A DNA stretch of 12,178 bases. It comes from Pseudomonadota bacterium. Lineage in GTDB: Bacteria > Pseudomonadota > Gammaproteobacteria > Burkholderiales > SCOH01. The position numbers and the translations under genes are program-made. Shown here in pieces: positions 1 to 6,728 of the stretch. The stretch's first letter is position 1; every line of letters begins with the position of its first letter. The notes beneath the pieces were generated by a model. It was not told the origin of the DNA, made no database searches, and saw only the letters and a list, made by a program, of their open reading frames with translations. The stretch covers positions 1 through 12,178 of the forward strand of contig JAUPTR010000293.1 in the NCBI GenBank assembly GCA_030917985.1, read 5' to 3'.

Positions 1-283
1 GATCGCCCTGAATTTCAATCACGCCATCCTTGCTTGAGCCTCCCACGCCGCATTTGCGTTTTAATTCGCCTGCCAGCAATTTCAGTTCGGCATCGTCAAG
101 GCTGAAGCCGCTGGCGCTGGTGACGGTTTTGCCTCCTCGTCCGGCCACTTCGCGGCGAATGCGGATGATGCCGTCGCCGCCGGGCGGGGCCTTTTTCTTG
201 CAGGCACAGGCTGCCAGTGCCTGGCCGCAGCCGGGGCACAGGCGTCCGGATTCGGTGGAATAAACGGGGCGTGAATTGGACAT
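1..283 (-). CDS. yciH: YciH/SUI1-family translation initiation factor homologue (partial, 3' end off window)
   Basis: Bacterial homologue of eIF1/SUI1, a small ribosome-associated protein thought to affect start-codon fidelity. The minus-strand frame starts at ATG 283-281 (MSNSRPVYSTESGRLCPGCG) and stays open to the window edge, giving 94 of roughly 105-110 expected residues. An N-terminal segment with a CPGCG motif and further cysteines (ACACKK) precedes the conserved core. The core shows the GIIRIRREVAGRGGKTVT stretch and the KLLAGELKRKCGVGGSSKDG stretch typical of SUI1 domains; the latter leads into the GxIEIQGD end motif. The stop codon lies outside the window. The family is recognised with good confidence; the cellular role in bacteria is poorly defined. 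A possible -10 (TAGAAT on the minus strand, 316-321) lies 33 bp upstream, without a clear -35 partner. Confidence 0.9.
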   Translation of the reverse strand, partial: MSNSRPVYSTESGRLCPGCGQALAACACKKKAPPGGDGIIRIRREVAGRGGKTVTSASGFSLDDAELKLLAGELKRKCGVGGSSKDGVIEIQGD

Positions 284-334
284 GGTTGATCAGGCATCGG
301 CTTGAGAAGCCCGATATTCTAGCAGCTTGTCGGT

Positions 335-352
335 CTTGAGCCATGGCTCAAG
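335..352. repeat. 18-bp perfect palindrome upstream of yciH
   Basis: CTTGAGCCATGGCTCAAG reads identically on both strands. It lies 52 bp upstream of the yciH start and 13 bp beyond a possible yciH -10 (316-321), so it overlaps where a -35 region would sit. That would suit a dimeric repressor or activator, but no regulator family is recognised. It shares the CCATGG core with the hairpin at 548-575. It could instead be part of a degenerate repeat element. Confidence 0.5.
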
Positions 353-381
353 TTCGACACAGCCGCTACGTTCGGCACCGC

Positions 382-399
382 GTCGGACTGAAGTCCGAC
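382..399. repeat. Short inverted repeat resembling a dispersed intergenic repeat
   Basis: GTCGGACT-GA-AGTCCGAC has perfect 8-bp arms around a 2-base centre and is followed by CTAC. From general knowledge, sequences of the form GTAGGTCGGACTTCAGTCCGAC occur in many copies between genes in several proteobacteria, so this is probably one unit of such a family. Only one copy is visible here, so multiplicity cannot be confirmed. Confidence 0.45.
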
Positions 400-542
400 C
401 TACAAAAACCGCTTGTTTTCGTGGCAGTAGGGGGATGCAGAGGCGTTGCTGCGCGGTACAAGAAATCAATACAGGCGGGCGATTGTTACGGCTTGTGAAG
501 CGGCTGGGCATCAAGCCGGACAGTCTGAAGCCCGCTTGTTGC

Positions 543-575
543 AACAAAGCCAACCATGGCGATCCATGGTTGGCT
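543..575 (-). terminator. Rho-independent terminator candidate of the small RNA
   Basis: On the minus strand AGCCAACCATGG (575-564), loop ATCG, and CCATGGTTGGCT (559-548) form a perfect 12-bp stem. A U-rich tail UUUGUU follows (548-543). No T-run follows the stem on the plus strand, so it points leftwards. The tail is shorter and less pure than in a textbook terminator, and TTGTTGCAACAA directly after it is itself a 12-bp palindrome (536-547). Confidence 0.55.
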
Positions 576-653
576 GTGCAAAGAAAAGCCCCAGGACAAC
601 GTCTCTAGATGTTGCCCCAGGGTAGGGGAAACCGGTAAGAGCAATTACTCTAC
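543..653 (-). ncRNA. Candidate small RNA of about 110 nt
   Basis: A strong promoter (661-689) points into this stretch and a 12-bp terminator-like hairpin with a short U-rich tail ends it (575-543), with no open frame between. The predicted transcript begins near 653. It can form a 5' hairpin, arms GTAGAG (653-648) and CTCTTAC (641-635) with one bulged U. A C-rich single-stranded-looking segment follows (UUUCCCCUACCC, about 630-619). Next come two copies of CUGGGGC flanking a weak stem-loop (614-597, containing one A-C mismatch). The C-rich segment could pair with either GGGG, so alternative folds exist, and it also complements purine-rich ribosome-binding sites. I do not recognise it as 6S, tmRNA, RNase P or another named RNA. 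Start and end are inferred from promoter and hairpin positions. Confidence 0.5.
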
Positions 654-660
654 GGAACAA

Positions 661-689
661 ATTCTAGTCTTTTGGCATATATCTGTCAA
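661..689 (-). promoter_or_regulatory. Near-consensus sigma-70 promoter reading left
   Basis: On the minus strand TTGACA (689-684) is followed by a 17-bp spacer and TAGAAT (666-661). That is a perfect -35, optimal spacing and a 5-of-6 match at -10. Transcription would start about 653-654. AT-rich sequence lies just upstream. There is no gene start downstream for 370 bp, until yciH at 283, and a hairpin terminator intervenes, so a small RNA is the likeliest product. Confidence 0.65.
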
Positions 690-903
690 ACGGCAAATTT
701 GAATAAAGTGCTGCAATGATGTCTAAGCCGCTCAGGGCTTGAATTGTTGCTGTTCTGCCTTGCTTTGAATTGCCGCAGAGAGGTCAGGTGAGGGTGTAAA
801 TTTTAAATATGTACGAAAATGTGAATTAATGATGCAAATGGCATTTTGCGGTTGCGGCTGTCGCCATTACATGCCGCCTTGCTGCAGAAACAATGAGGGG
901 TTG

Positions 904-2565
904 CTATTGCATGATTTGCAGCACGTCGCCGGCTTTGATGCTGGTCTTTTTTTGCCTGGGGTTGGCGGTTTTGACGTCGTCAATGTCCACGTTGAATTTG
1001 CGTGCGATGCTATATAAGGTATCGCCGCGTTTTGCGGTGTAACGGATGCTGCGCTGCTGGGCTTTGGCCGTTTGCCGGCTTTGGTTGTCTTGCACGGTGT
1101 TGCGCACCGGCTCCAGTCGGGCCACGGTTAACGGTTGGCCCAGTCGCAGCGTGTGCGATTTAAGCCGGTTCATCGAAACCAGCTCGGTTACGCTCAAGTC
1201 GTAACGGCGTGAAATATTGAATACGGTGTCGCCCTTGCGCACCACGTGCTGCCGGGTGCTGCTTGGTTCCACTTTTTCCAGTCGCGCATAGGCGGGCATG
1301 GCCGCCGAAGGATTAGTGAATTCCGGTGCTGGCGGTGGCTGCTGTGGATCACCGCTGCTGCGTGGCACCATCAATATCTCGCCATGGGCAACCTTGCTGT
1401 TGCCGATATTGTTGACTTCACGCAGTTTGGCCAGCGATGTGCCAAAACGTGCCGCAATTTTCAGATAACGTTCGCCCGGCGTGGTGGTGTATTGCTCCCA
1501 CGATAGCAGGGGGCCGTCGAACGATGAGAGGTTTTCACTGAAGGCGTCTGCCTTGTCGGCCGGCAGCAGCAGGCGGCGCGAGGGTTTGTAGGCGATGATG
1601 GGCTTGGTGAAGGCCGGGTTGAGGTTGACGAATTCATCCACAGACATGCCCGCCAGCTTGGCCGCCACTTGGGTATCCATGTGGTGCGGGGCGGTAACCA
1701 CACTGAAATAAGGCCGGTTGGGAATGTCGGGAAGACGGATACCCCAGGCCTCGGGGTTGGCGATCAGGTTGCGCACCGCCAGCAGTTTCGGCACGTAATT
1801 GAGGGTTTCATTTGGCAGGCCGATATTGCTGTAGTCTTCCGGCAGGCCTTTGGCACGGTTTTTTGCCAGTGCTCGAGATACCGCACCTTCGCCCCAGTTG
1901 TACGATGCCAGCGCCAGGTGCCAGTCGCCAAACAGGCCGTACAGATAGTTCAGATAATCCAGCGCGGCTTCGGTTGCGGCCAGCACATCACGGCGGCCGT
2001 CGTACCACCAGGTTTGCTCCAGGCCGTAATTTTTGCCGGTTGAGGGGATGAACTGCCAGATGCCCGATGCGTGCGCCGGCGAGTAGGCTCTGGGGTTGTA
2101 AGCACTTTCGATCATCGGTAGCAGGGCCAGATCCAGCGGCATGCTGCGTTTTTCCAGCTCGTCCACCACGTGGTACATGTATCGCTTGCCGCGTTCGCTG
2201 ATGCGATAGAGCTGCTCCGGCCGGGCTGCGTAATACTGTTCCCATTCTCGCACCAGTGCGGAATCCAGATTGGGAATCGCGAAATTGTCGCGCATGCGGT
2301 CCCACAGGCTGTCATAACTTAACGGTGCCGGGGTGGGTGTCCAGTTTGGCGCAGGTTGGCCAATTCGCTCGCTCTGTTCCGGAACGGGGTCGGCGATAGT
2401 GGTTTCCTGCTGCGCTTCAGGTTGCTCGTCAGCTTGTTCTGCGGGTGTGCTCTTGTTGCCGGAAAACGGCCAGGAAAAGAAGCTGTCAGCCATGATTGGG
2501 CTGGAAAGTAGCAGCAGGATGGGCAGCAGGTGTCTGGATATCATGCGCGAAAGGTGCGTAATCAC
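904..2565 (-). CDS. mltD: Membrane-bound lytic murein transglycosylase D with LysM modules
   Basis: Cleaves the glycan strands of peptidoglycan, forming 1,6-anhydro-muramyl ends, in the periplasm or outer envelope. The 553-residue product has a hydrophobic signal segment (about residues 11-27, ending PIMADS). A low-complexity Gln/Glu linker follows, then the SLT catalytic domain (about 85-260). That domain has the ESAYNP motif holding the catalytic Glu153, then GIWQFIPSTG and ALASYNWGEG. Three LysM-like peptidoglycan-binding modules follow at about 357-401 (degenerate), 438-482 and 507-552. The longest frame starts with GTG at 2565. An in-frame ATG at 2544 (MISRHLLPILLLLSS) gives a more typical signal peptide; neither start has a clear ribosome-binding site. 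No obvious lipobox Cys is seen, unlike E. coli MltD, so it may be soluble or anchored by its signal segment. It has its own promoter and a leader of about 100 nt. Confidence 0.95.
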   Translation of the reverse strand: MITHLSRMISRHLLPILLLLSSPIMADSFFSWPFSGNKSTPAEQADEQPEAQQETTIADPVPEQSERIGQPAPNWTPTPAPLSYDSLWDRMRDNFAIPNLDSALVREWEQYYAARPEQLYRISERGKRYMYHVVDELEKRSMPLDLALLPMIESAYNPRAYSPAHASGIWQFIPSTGKNYGLEQTWWYDGRRDVLAATEAALDYLNYLYGLFGDWHLALASYNWGEGAVSRALAKNRAKGLPEDYSNIGLPNETLNYVPKLLAVRNLIANPEAWGIRLPDIPNRPYFSVVTAPHHMDTQVAAKLAGMSVDEFVNLNPAFTKPIIAYKPSRRLLLPADKADAFSENLSSFDGPLLSWEQYTTTPGERYLKIAARFGTSLAKLREVNNIGNSKVAHGEILMVPRSSGDPQQPPPAPEFTNPSAAMPAYARLEKVEPSSTRQHVVRKGDTVFNISRRYDLSVTELVSMNRLKSHTLRLGQPLTVARLEPVRNTVQDNQSRQTAKAQQRSIRYTAKRGDTLYSIARKFNVDIDDVKTANPRQKKTSIKAGDVLQIMQ

Positions 2566-2673
2566 TGGGTTGAGCAGTTTGCCACGCGCCGGCGTGAAGG
2601 TTGGGCCGGGCGGGGCCGAACCTCTGCGCGTCTGCCTTGCGCCAGCAACCCGGATGGTTGCAAAAGGGCTGTC

Positions 2674-2703
2674 ATTTTAAGCGGCGCCTTGCCTGGCTGT
2701 CAA
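2674..2703 (-). promoter_or_regulatory. Sigma-70 promoter for mltD
   Basis: On the minus strand TTGACA (2703-2698), an 18-bp spacer and TAAAAT (2679-2674) match consensus well. Transcription would start near 2667, giving a GC-rich leader of 100-120 nt before mltD. The leader can form a small hairpin, GCAACC/GGTTGC (about 2662-2645). AT-rich sequence lies upstream of the -35. Confidence 0.6.
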
Positions 2704-2793
2704 AAACATCAATTTAAATAAAGGGATGCATCATTTTCTTGAAGCTAACTGATTAGAAACAAAAGGGATATGACAAATGCCAGGCCGGGGCGA

Positions 2794-3561
2794 TCAGCGG
2801 AATGTGTCTTTCCAGCACCGCAGTTCGGCAAAAACCTGTTCGCTATCTGTCAGTGTATGGCCGCAATATCGCTGAACGGCTTGCTGAATCCGGGCGTTGT
2901 CGCATCTGAGGAAAGGGTTGCTGGCGAGTTCGTCTGCCAGTGTGCTTGGCAGGGTTGGCTGATTGGCATCACGCAGTGCCTGGTCACGCCGATGCCGTTG
3001 TTGCAGCGCAAGGTTGTCCGGCTCGACTGTGAGCGCAAAGCGCTGATTGGCAAGCGTGTATTCATGGCTGCAGTAAATCCGGGTGTCTGGCGGCAGGTGT
3101 GCCAGCTTTTGCAGCGATTGGTGTAGCTGCCGTGCGGTGCCGTCAAATATCCGGCCACAGCCGCAGGCAAACAGGGTGTCGCCACAGAACAGCATCCCTG
3201 CTGCGTAATAACCCATGTGCTCCGCCGTGTGGCCGGGCAAGGACAGCACCTTGAAGCTGATCTCCGGTTGCGTTATTGCTATCCGATCGTTGTCGCTCAC
3301 CGGCCGGGTGGTGCTCTTCAGTGCCGGGTGCGCCGGTGCGTATACCGGGCAGCCATAACGCTGCTGCAATTCTTCCACGCCACCGATGTGATCGCCATGG
3401 CAGTGGGTGATGAGTATGGCGCTCAACTGCAATTGCTGCCGCTGGCAGTAAGCGGCAACGACGTTTGCGTCACCGGGGTCGACTACGACAGCATGCGCGC
3501 CGCTTTGCAAAAGCCAGATATAATTATCGTTGAACGCGGGCAGAGGAATGATTTTCAACAT
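2794..3561 (-). CDS. gloB: Hydroxyacylglutathione hydrolase (glyoxalase II)
   Basis: Hydrolyses S-lactoylglutathione to D-lactate and glutathione, the second step of methylglyoxal detoxification in the cytosol. At 255 residues it matches the family length. The metallo-beta-lactamase fold begins MLKIIPLPAFNDNYIW. The metal-binding signature is THCHGDHIGG (His53, His55, Asp57, His58), with further ligands His111 (PGHTAEH), Asp128 (FCGDTLF) and His166 (SHEYTL). The C-terminal segment carries NPFLR (215-219), as in other glyoxalase II proteins. FACGCGR (131-137) and the Cys within the His motif (Cys54) make it rather cysteine-rich near the active site. The start ATG at 3561 has a GGCGAG-like ribosome site just upstream. 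It is divergent from the yafS-like gene across 71 bp and sits in the conserved mltD-gloB-yafS-rnhA-dnaQ neighbourhood. Confidence 0.96.
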   Translation of the reverse strand: MLKIIPLPAFNDNYIWLLQSGAHAVVVDPGDANVVAAYCQRQQLQLSAILITHCHGDHIGGVEELQQRYGCPVYAPAHPALKSTTRPVSDNDRIAITQPEISFKVLSLPGHTAEHMGYYAAGMLFCGDTLFACGCGRIFDGTARQLHQSLQKLAHLPPDTRIYCSHEYTLANQRFALTVEPDNLALQQRHRRDQALRDANQPTLPSTLADELASNPFLRCDNARIQQAVQRYCGHTLTDSEQVFAELRCWKDTFR

Positions 3562-3632
3562 CTCGCCATATTAGCGGTTGCCTCGGCCGCGATAGAAGCA
3601 AAACTTGCTGCGGCATATCGGACGGGATTGTT

Positions 3633-4358
3633 ATGTATACGCTGAATGAGTGGTGGAAAACCCCGTTGGGCCTGTATTTGCTGGCTCGTGAGCAGGCTTT
3701 CTACGATTCTGCGGTGGCGGACGTGTTTGGATACAATGCGGTGCAACTGGAAATGCCGCAGGCAGATTTGCTGCGCATGAGCCGTATGCCACGGCATTTT
3801 CATGCCGGCATTCGCGGCAGCGACTTGTGTTGCGATCCGCGTGCCTTGCCTTTCGAGAACGCCAGCGTGGATTTGCTGGTGTTGCCGCACGTTCTGGAGT
3901 TCTCTGCACATCCGCATCAGGTGTTGCGTGAGGCTGAACGGGTGCTGGTGCCGGATGGCCGGCTGATCATTTCCGGCTTCAATCCCTGGAGCCTGTGGGG
4001 AATCGAGCGTCGCTTGCGCCGCCGGCGTGGTTATCCATGGCATGGCAATTTCATCAGCTTGCCACGTCTGAAGGATTGGCTGGCCTTGCTCAGCCTTGAT
4101 ATCGATGCCGGCCGGCAGACCTGTTATGTTCCGCCGTCGCAACAGCCGCACTGGCTCTGGCGTTTCCGTTTCATGGAAGATGCCGGCGATCGCTGGTGGC
4201 CGGTTGGCGGTGGCGTGTATTTTCTGCAGGCGGTAAAAAGGGTGCGCAGCATGCGTCCGATCACGCCTTCCTGGCAAATGGCCAGAGTGCCGCAACGGCT
4301 GGTGGTAACCACTGACCGCATATCGTTGGGCGATCACAGGAAAACACAACAGAAATGA
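3633..4358 (+). CDS. yafS: YafS-like class I SAM-dependent methyltransferase domain protein
   Basis: Probable SAM-dependent methyltransferase of unknown substrate, 241 residues. The recognisable part of the Rossmann-like domain is the central region. [19 protein letters not shown] (72-90) carries the acidic strand-4 motif, [20 protein letters not shown] (99-118) is the post-motif typical of methyltransferases, and WSLWG follows. The usual glycine-rich SAM loop (motif I, DxGxGxG) is not evident; the corresponding area reads [15 protein letters not shown] (55-69). The same seems true of E. coli YafS as I recall it, which shares the SGFNP segment and the gene position. No signal peptide or membrane segment is seen. 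The stop overlaps the rnhA start (ATGA, 4355-4358), so translation is likely coupled. A weak GGGA ribosome site precedes the ATG. The name follows synteny and sequence likeness; activity is unproven. Confidence 0.8.
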   Translation: MYTLNEWWKTPLGLYLLAREQAFYDSAVADVFGYNAVQLEMPQADLLRMSRMPRHFHAGIRGSDLCCDPRALPFENASVDLLVLPHVLEFSAHPHQVLREAERVLVPDGRLIISGFNPWSLWGIERRLRRRRGYPWHGNFISLPRLKDWLALLSLDIDAGRQTCYVPPSQQPHWLWRFRFMEDAGDRWWPVGGGVYFLQAVKRVRSMRPITPSWQMARVPQRLVVTTDRISLGDHRKTQQK

Positions 4359-4804
4359 GTTTGAACTTGGTGGAAATTTATACCGATGGAGCCTGCAAGG
4401 GAAACCCCGGCAGAGGCGGTTGGGGTGCGTTGTTGCGTTGCGGCGGCAAAGAGAAGGAGCTGTTTGGCGGAGAGGCCAACACCACCAATAACCGCATGGA
4501 ACTGCAGGCCGTGATCGAGGCCCTGAACACGCTGACCCGCCCCTGTCAGGTGGTTTTGCATACCGATTCCCAATATGTGCAACTGGGTATCAGCAAATGG
4601 ATTCATGGCTGGAAAAAGCGAGGCTGGCGTACCAGTGCCAATGAGCCGGTAAAGAATGCAGACCTGTGGCAGGCGCTGGAGTTGGCCAGTCAGCGTCATC
4701 AAATCGATTGGCGCTGGGTTAAAGGCCATGCCGGGCATGAATTTAACGAGCGAGCCGATCAATTGGCCAATGCCGGCGTATTGTCGCTGCAGCGGGGGAG
4801 CTGA
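4355..4804 (+). CDS. rnhA: Ribonuclease HI
   Basis: Degrades the RNA strand of RNA-DNA hybrids, removing R-loops and primer remnants in the cytosol. The 149 residues span the whole RNase H fold. [12 protein letters not shown] carries Asp11, NRMEL carries Glu49, HTDSQYV carries Asp71, and [14 protein letters not shown] carries His125 and Asp135. These are the full D-E-D-H-D active-site set, offset by one from E. coli. The basic handle region ([13 protein letters not shown], 81-93) is present. The start ATG overlaps the yafS stop by 4 bp, and dnaQ starts 2 bp after its stop. The rnhA-dnaQ pairing also occurs in enterobacteria, where the two genes are divergent; here they are co-directional in one operon. 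Confidence 0.97.
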   Translation: MSLNLVEIYTDGACKGNPGRGGWGALLRCGGKEKELFGGEANTTNNRMELQAVIEALNTLTRPCQVVLHTDSQYVQLGISKWIHGWKKRGWRTSANEPVKNADLWQALELASQRHQIDWRWVKGHAGHEFNERADQLANAGVLSLQRGS

Positions 4805-4806
4805 GA

Positions 4807-5538
4807 ATGCGCCAGATTTTTCTTGATACTGAAACCACCGGCCTGGATCCGGCCCAGGGGCACAGGCTGATTGAAATTGCTGCGGTGGAAATGATCAACC
4901 GCAAGCATACCAATCGTCATTTCCATGCCTATGTGAATCCCGAGCGGGAAATCGATGCGGAAGCGGAGCGTGTGCATGGCATCAGCCTGGATTTTCTGCA
5001 GGACAAACCGAAATTTGCCAATGTTGCTGACGAATTTCTCGCATTTGTCGAAGGGGCAGAGCTGATCATCCATAACGCACCGTTCGATATCGGATTTCTC
5101 AATGCTGAATTGAAGCGTATCGGTCGCCAGGAGATGAAGGTGTTTTGCCCGTCGGTGATTGATACCCTGGTGATGGCCAAGGATGTCTTTCCTGGCAAGC
5201 GCAACAGCCTGGATGCCCTGTGTGACCGCTTCGAAATCGACCGCTCCAACCGTACTCTGCATGGCGCGTTGATCGATTGCGAATTGCTTGGAGATGTCTA
5301 TCTGGCGTTGACTCGTGGCCAGGATAGTTTGCTGATGGACTTTGGCAGCCATTCTCATGGTGGTGCGTCGCATGGCGGCAAACCGCGCCGCGAGTGCAAG
5401 GCGGCCCCGCGCGTGCGCTACGCCACGGAGCAGGAATTGGCCCAACATGCGGACTACCTCGCTGATCTGGACAAAAACACCAAGGGTGATTGTCTCTGGC
5501 TGAAAATGACGAAACCGGACGATGCAGCAGTCAACTGA
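4807..5538 (+). CDS. dnaQ: DNA polymerase III epsilon subunit (3'-5' proofreading exonuclease)
   Basis: Proofreading subunit of the replicative polymerase. The 243 residues have an N-terminal DEDDh exonuclease domain (about 1-175) and a C-terminal tail for binding the alpha subunit. All catalytic residues are visible: Asp7 and Glu9 in FLDTETTG, Asp94 in HNAPFDIGFLN, and His152 and Asp157 in LHGALIDCELL. A Gly/His/Ser-rich linker (180-192) leads to a short C-terminal segment ending in GDCLWLKM, as in other epsilon subunits. A good ribosome site (GGGGGAG) lies 7 bp before the ATG. The 3' end overlaps ispD by 17 bp. Confidence 0.97.
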   Translation: MRQIFLDTETTGLDPAQGHRLIEIAAVEMINRKHTNRHFHAYVNPEREIDAEAERVHGISLDFLQDKPKFANVADEFLAFVEGAELIIHNAPFDIGFLNAELKRIGRQEMKVFCPSVIDTLVMAKDVFPGKRNSLDALCDRFEIDRSNRTLHGALIDCELLGDVYLALTRGQDSLLMDFGSHSHGGASHGGKPRRECKAAPRVRYATEQELAQHADYLADLDKNTKGDCLWLKMTKPDDAAVN

Positions 5539-6229
5539 GTGCCGGGTGATCATCCCGGCTGCGGGTTCTGGTTCGCGCATGCAGTCGGAGGTGCCCAAAC
5601 AGTATTTGCTGCTGGCCGGAAAACCCGTGCTGCAGCACACACTGGATGCCTTGCTGCAGCATCCGGCGATGCGTAGGGTGCTGCTGGTATTGGCGCCGGA
5701 TGATAGCCATTTTGACCGTTTCGACTGGTCGACTTACGCGAAAAGCCTGGTTGTGGCCAGAATTGGTGGCGACAGCCGTGCAGCGAGTGTGCGTAACGGC
5801 TTGCGTTATCTGCAGCCTCATACGGCCGATAGCGACTGGGTGCTGGTGCATGATGCCGCCCGCCCTTGTCTGGGCCAGGCAGAATTGCAGCGCTTGTTTG
5901 CCGAGCTGCAGCCGCATCCGGTGGGCGGGATTCTGGCCGTGCCGGTTGCCGATACCTTGAAGCGTGCCGACTCTGCGCAGCATATTGAAGCCACTGTTTC
6001 CAGAGCGCATCTGTGGCAGGCGCAAACGCCGCAGATGTTCCGTTACGGGCTGCTCTTGCGGGCGCTGCAGAATGCAGCCGACGAGGGCGTTACCGATGAA
6101 GCGTCTGCTGTGGAGCAACTTGGCCTGCACCCGGCGCTGGTCATGGGGAGTGCCCGAAACATCAAGATTACGCTACCCGGTGATTTGCCATTCGCCGAGT
6201 GGATTCTGCAGCAAAAGGAAATGCGATGA
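5522..6229 (+). CDS. ispD: 2-C-methyl-D-erythritol 4-phosphate cytidylyltransferase
   Basis: Third step of the MEP isoprenoid pathway: joins MEP and CTP to give CDP-ME and pyrophosphate. The 235 residues show the nucleotidyltransferase signature [18 protein letters not shown] (12-29), with Arg19 and Lys26 in the catalytic positions. Further motifs are [18 protein letters not shown] and [10 protein letters not shown], then [11 protein letters not shown] and the end [10 protein letters not shown], all standard for IspD. The chosen ATG at 5522 lies inside the dnaQ 3' end. An alternative start is not needed, because the nucleotide-binding motif begins only 10 residues in. The stop overlaps the ispF start (ATGA, 6226-6229). 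Confidence 0.96.
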   Translation: MQQSTECRVIIPAAGSGSRMQSEVPKQYLLLAGKPVLQHTLDALLQHPAMRRVLLVLAPDDSHFDRFDWSTYAKSLVVARIGGDSRAASVRNGLRYLQPHTADSDWVLVHDAARPCLGQAELQRLFAELQPHPVGGILAVPVADTLKRADSAQHIEATVSRAHLWQAQTPQMFRYGLLLRALQNAADEGVTDEASAVEQLGLHPALVMGSARNIKITLPGDLPFAEWILQQKEMR

Positions 6230-6699
6230 GAATTGGTCAGGGATTTGATGTGCATGCCTTGGTGGAAGGGCGCCGGCTGATTATTGGCGGTGTCGATATT
6301 CCGTTTGAAAAAGGCCTGCTGGGACATTCAGACGCGGATGTGTTGCTGCATGCCATCACCGACGCGTTGATTGGTGCCGCTGCGCTGGGGGACATCGGCA
6401 AGCATTTTCCGGATACCGATGCCCGGTTTGCCGGTGCGGATAGCCGGGTGTTGTTGCGCGAAACCTGGAAAATGTTGCATGAGGCCGGTTATCGGGTAAT
6501 CAATGTCGACGCGACCATTATTGCTCAGGCGCCAAAAATGGCGCCGCATATTGCCAGCATGGTTGCCAACATCGCATCAGATCTCGGTTTGCGGACGCAG
6601 GATGTCAATGTGAAGGCAAAAACCACCGAGCGGCTTGGGTTTACCGGCAGAGGCGAGGGCATTGCGGCCGAGGCCGTATGTCTGATCGAAAAGCGCTGA
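6226..6699 (+). CDS. ispF: 2-C-methyl-D-erythritol 2,4-cyclodiphosphate synthase
   Basis: Fifth step of the MEP pathway, cyclising CDP-ME 2-phosphate with release of CMP. The trimeric enzyme binds a divalent metal. The 157 residues begin [12 protein letters not shown], with metal ligands Asp8 and His10. [12 protein letters not shown] carries His42, followed by [11 protein letters not shown], and the end has [21 protein letters not shown]. An open frame extends further upstream to 6199, but the ATG at 6226 is chosen. It fits the family's N-terminus exactly, has AAGGAA 5 bp upstream, and overlaps the ispD stop by 4 bp. This is the last gene of the rightward operon; a hairpin follows its stop. 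Confidence 0.97.
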   Translation: MRIGQGFDVHALVEGRRLIIGGVDIPFEKGLLGHSDADVLLHAITDALIGAAALGDIGKHFPDTDARFAGADSRVLLRETWKMLHEAGYRVINVDATIIAQAPKMAPHIASMVANIASDLGLRTQDVNVKAKTTERLGFTGRGEGIAAEAVCLIEKR

Positions 6700-6701
6700 C
6701 G

Positions 6702-6728
6702 GCAGGCGCAGCTCGACGCTGCGCCTGC
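6702..6728. terminator. GC-rich hairpin between convergent ispF and the diguanylate cyclase gene
   Basis: GCAGGCGCAGC (6702-6712), loop TCGAC, and GCTGCGCCTGC (6718-6728) give a perfect 11-bp stem. It fits exactly between the two convergent stop codons (ispF TGA 6697-6699 and the opposing TAA at 6729-6731). Neither strand has a good T-run (only TT then AACC rightwards), so it may stop or stabilise both transcripts less efficiently than a standard terminator. Confidence 0.55.

Larger units (their letters stand above)
284..903. other. 620-bp interval with no convincing protein gene
   Basis: No frame here has a credible protein. The open frames at 327-608 (+) and 290-553 (-) run across palindromes and a repeat, and they lack recognisable motifs and ribosome-binding sites. 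What I do see, listed separately, is an 18-bp palindrome (335-352), a short repeat-type inverted sequence (382-399), and a candidate minus-strand small RNA with promoter and terminator (543-689). The stretch 690-903, just downstream of mltD, is AT-rich around 790-835. It contains only a weak hairpin near 836-851 (GCAAAT/ATTTTGC arms) and shows no clear mltD terminator. Confidence 0.6.

Noticed and set aside
530..575. Possible insertion-sequence end (GGCTTTGTTGCAACAAG on the minus strand recalls IS5/IS903-type termini)
   Set aside because: There is no transposase remnant, no matching opposite end and no target duplication; the likeness is short and the sequence is better explained by the terminator stem and its tail.
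290..608. Two opposing open frames (327-608 plus, 290-553 minus) in the yciH-mltD interval
   Set aside because: Both translate across palindromes and a repeat unit, lack ribosome sites and recognisable motifs, and the plus frame runs through the small-RNA terminator.
597..653. Resemblance of AGGGTAGGGG and GGTAAGAG on the plus strand to parts of RNase P RNA
   Set aside because: The conserved GAGGAAAGUCC block and the rest of the RNase P architecture are absent, and promoter and terminator signals point to the other strand.
3555..4349. Minus-strand open frame of 264 codons opposite the yafS-like gene
   Set aside because: The plus-strand gene fits operon structure and synteny; the antisense product is Gln/His/Arg-rich without domain features.
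4759..5640. Minus-strand open frame of 293 codons opposite dnaQ
   Set aside because: dnaQ on the plus strand has every DEDDh residue, and the antisense product matches no family I know.
6199..6225. Upstream-extended ispF start
   Set aside because: The IspF family begins at [10 protein letters not shown]; the extra nine residues lie within the ispD 3' end and have no ribosome site.
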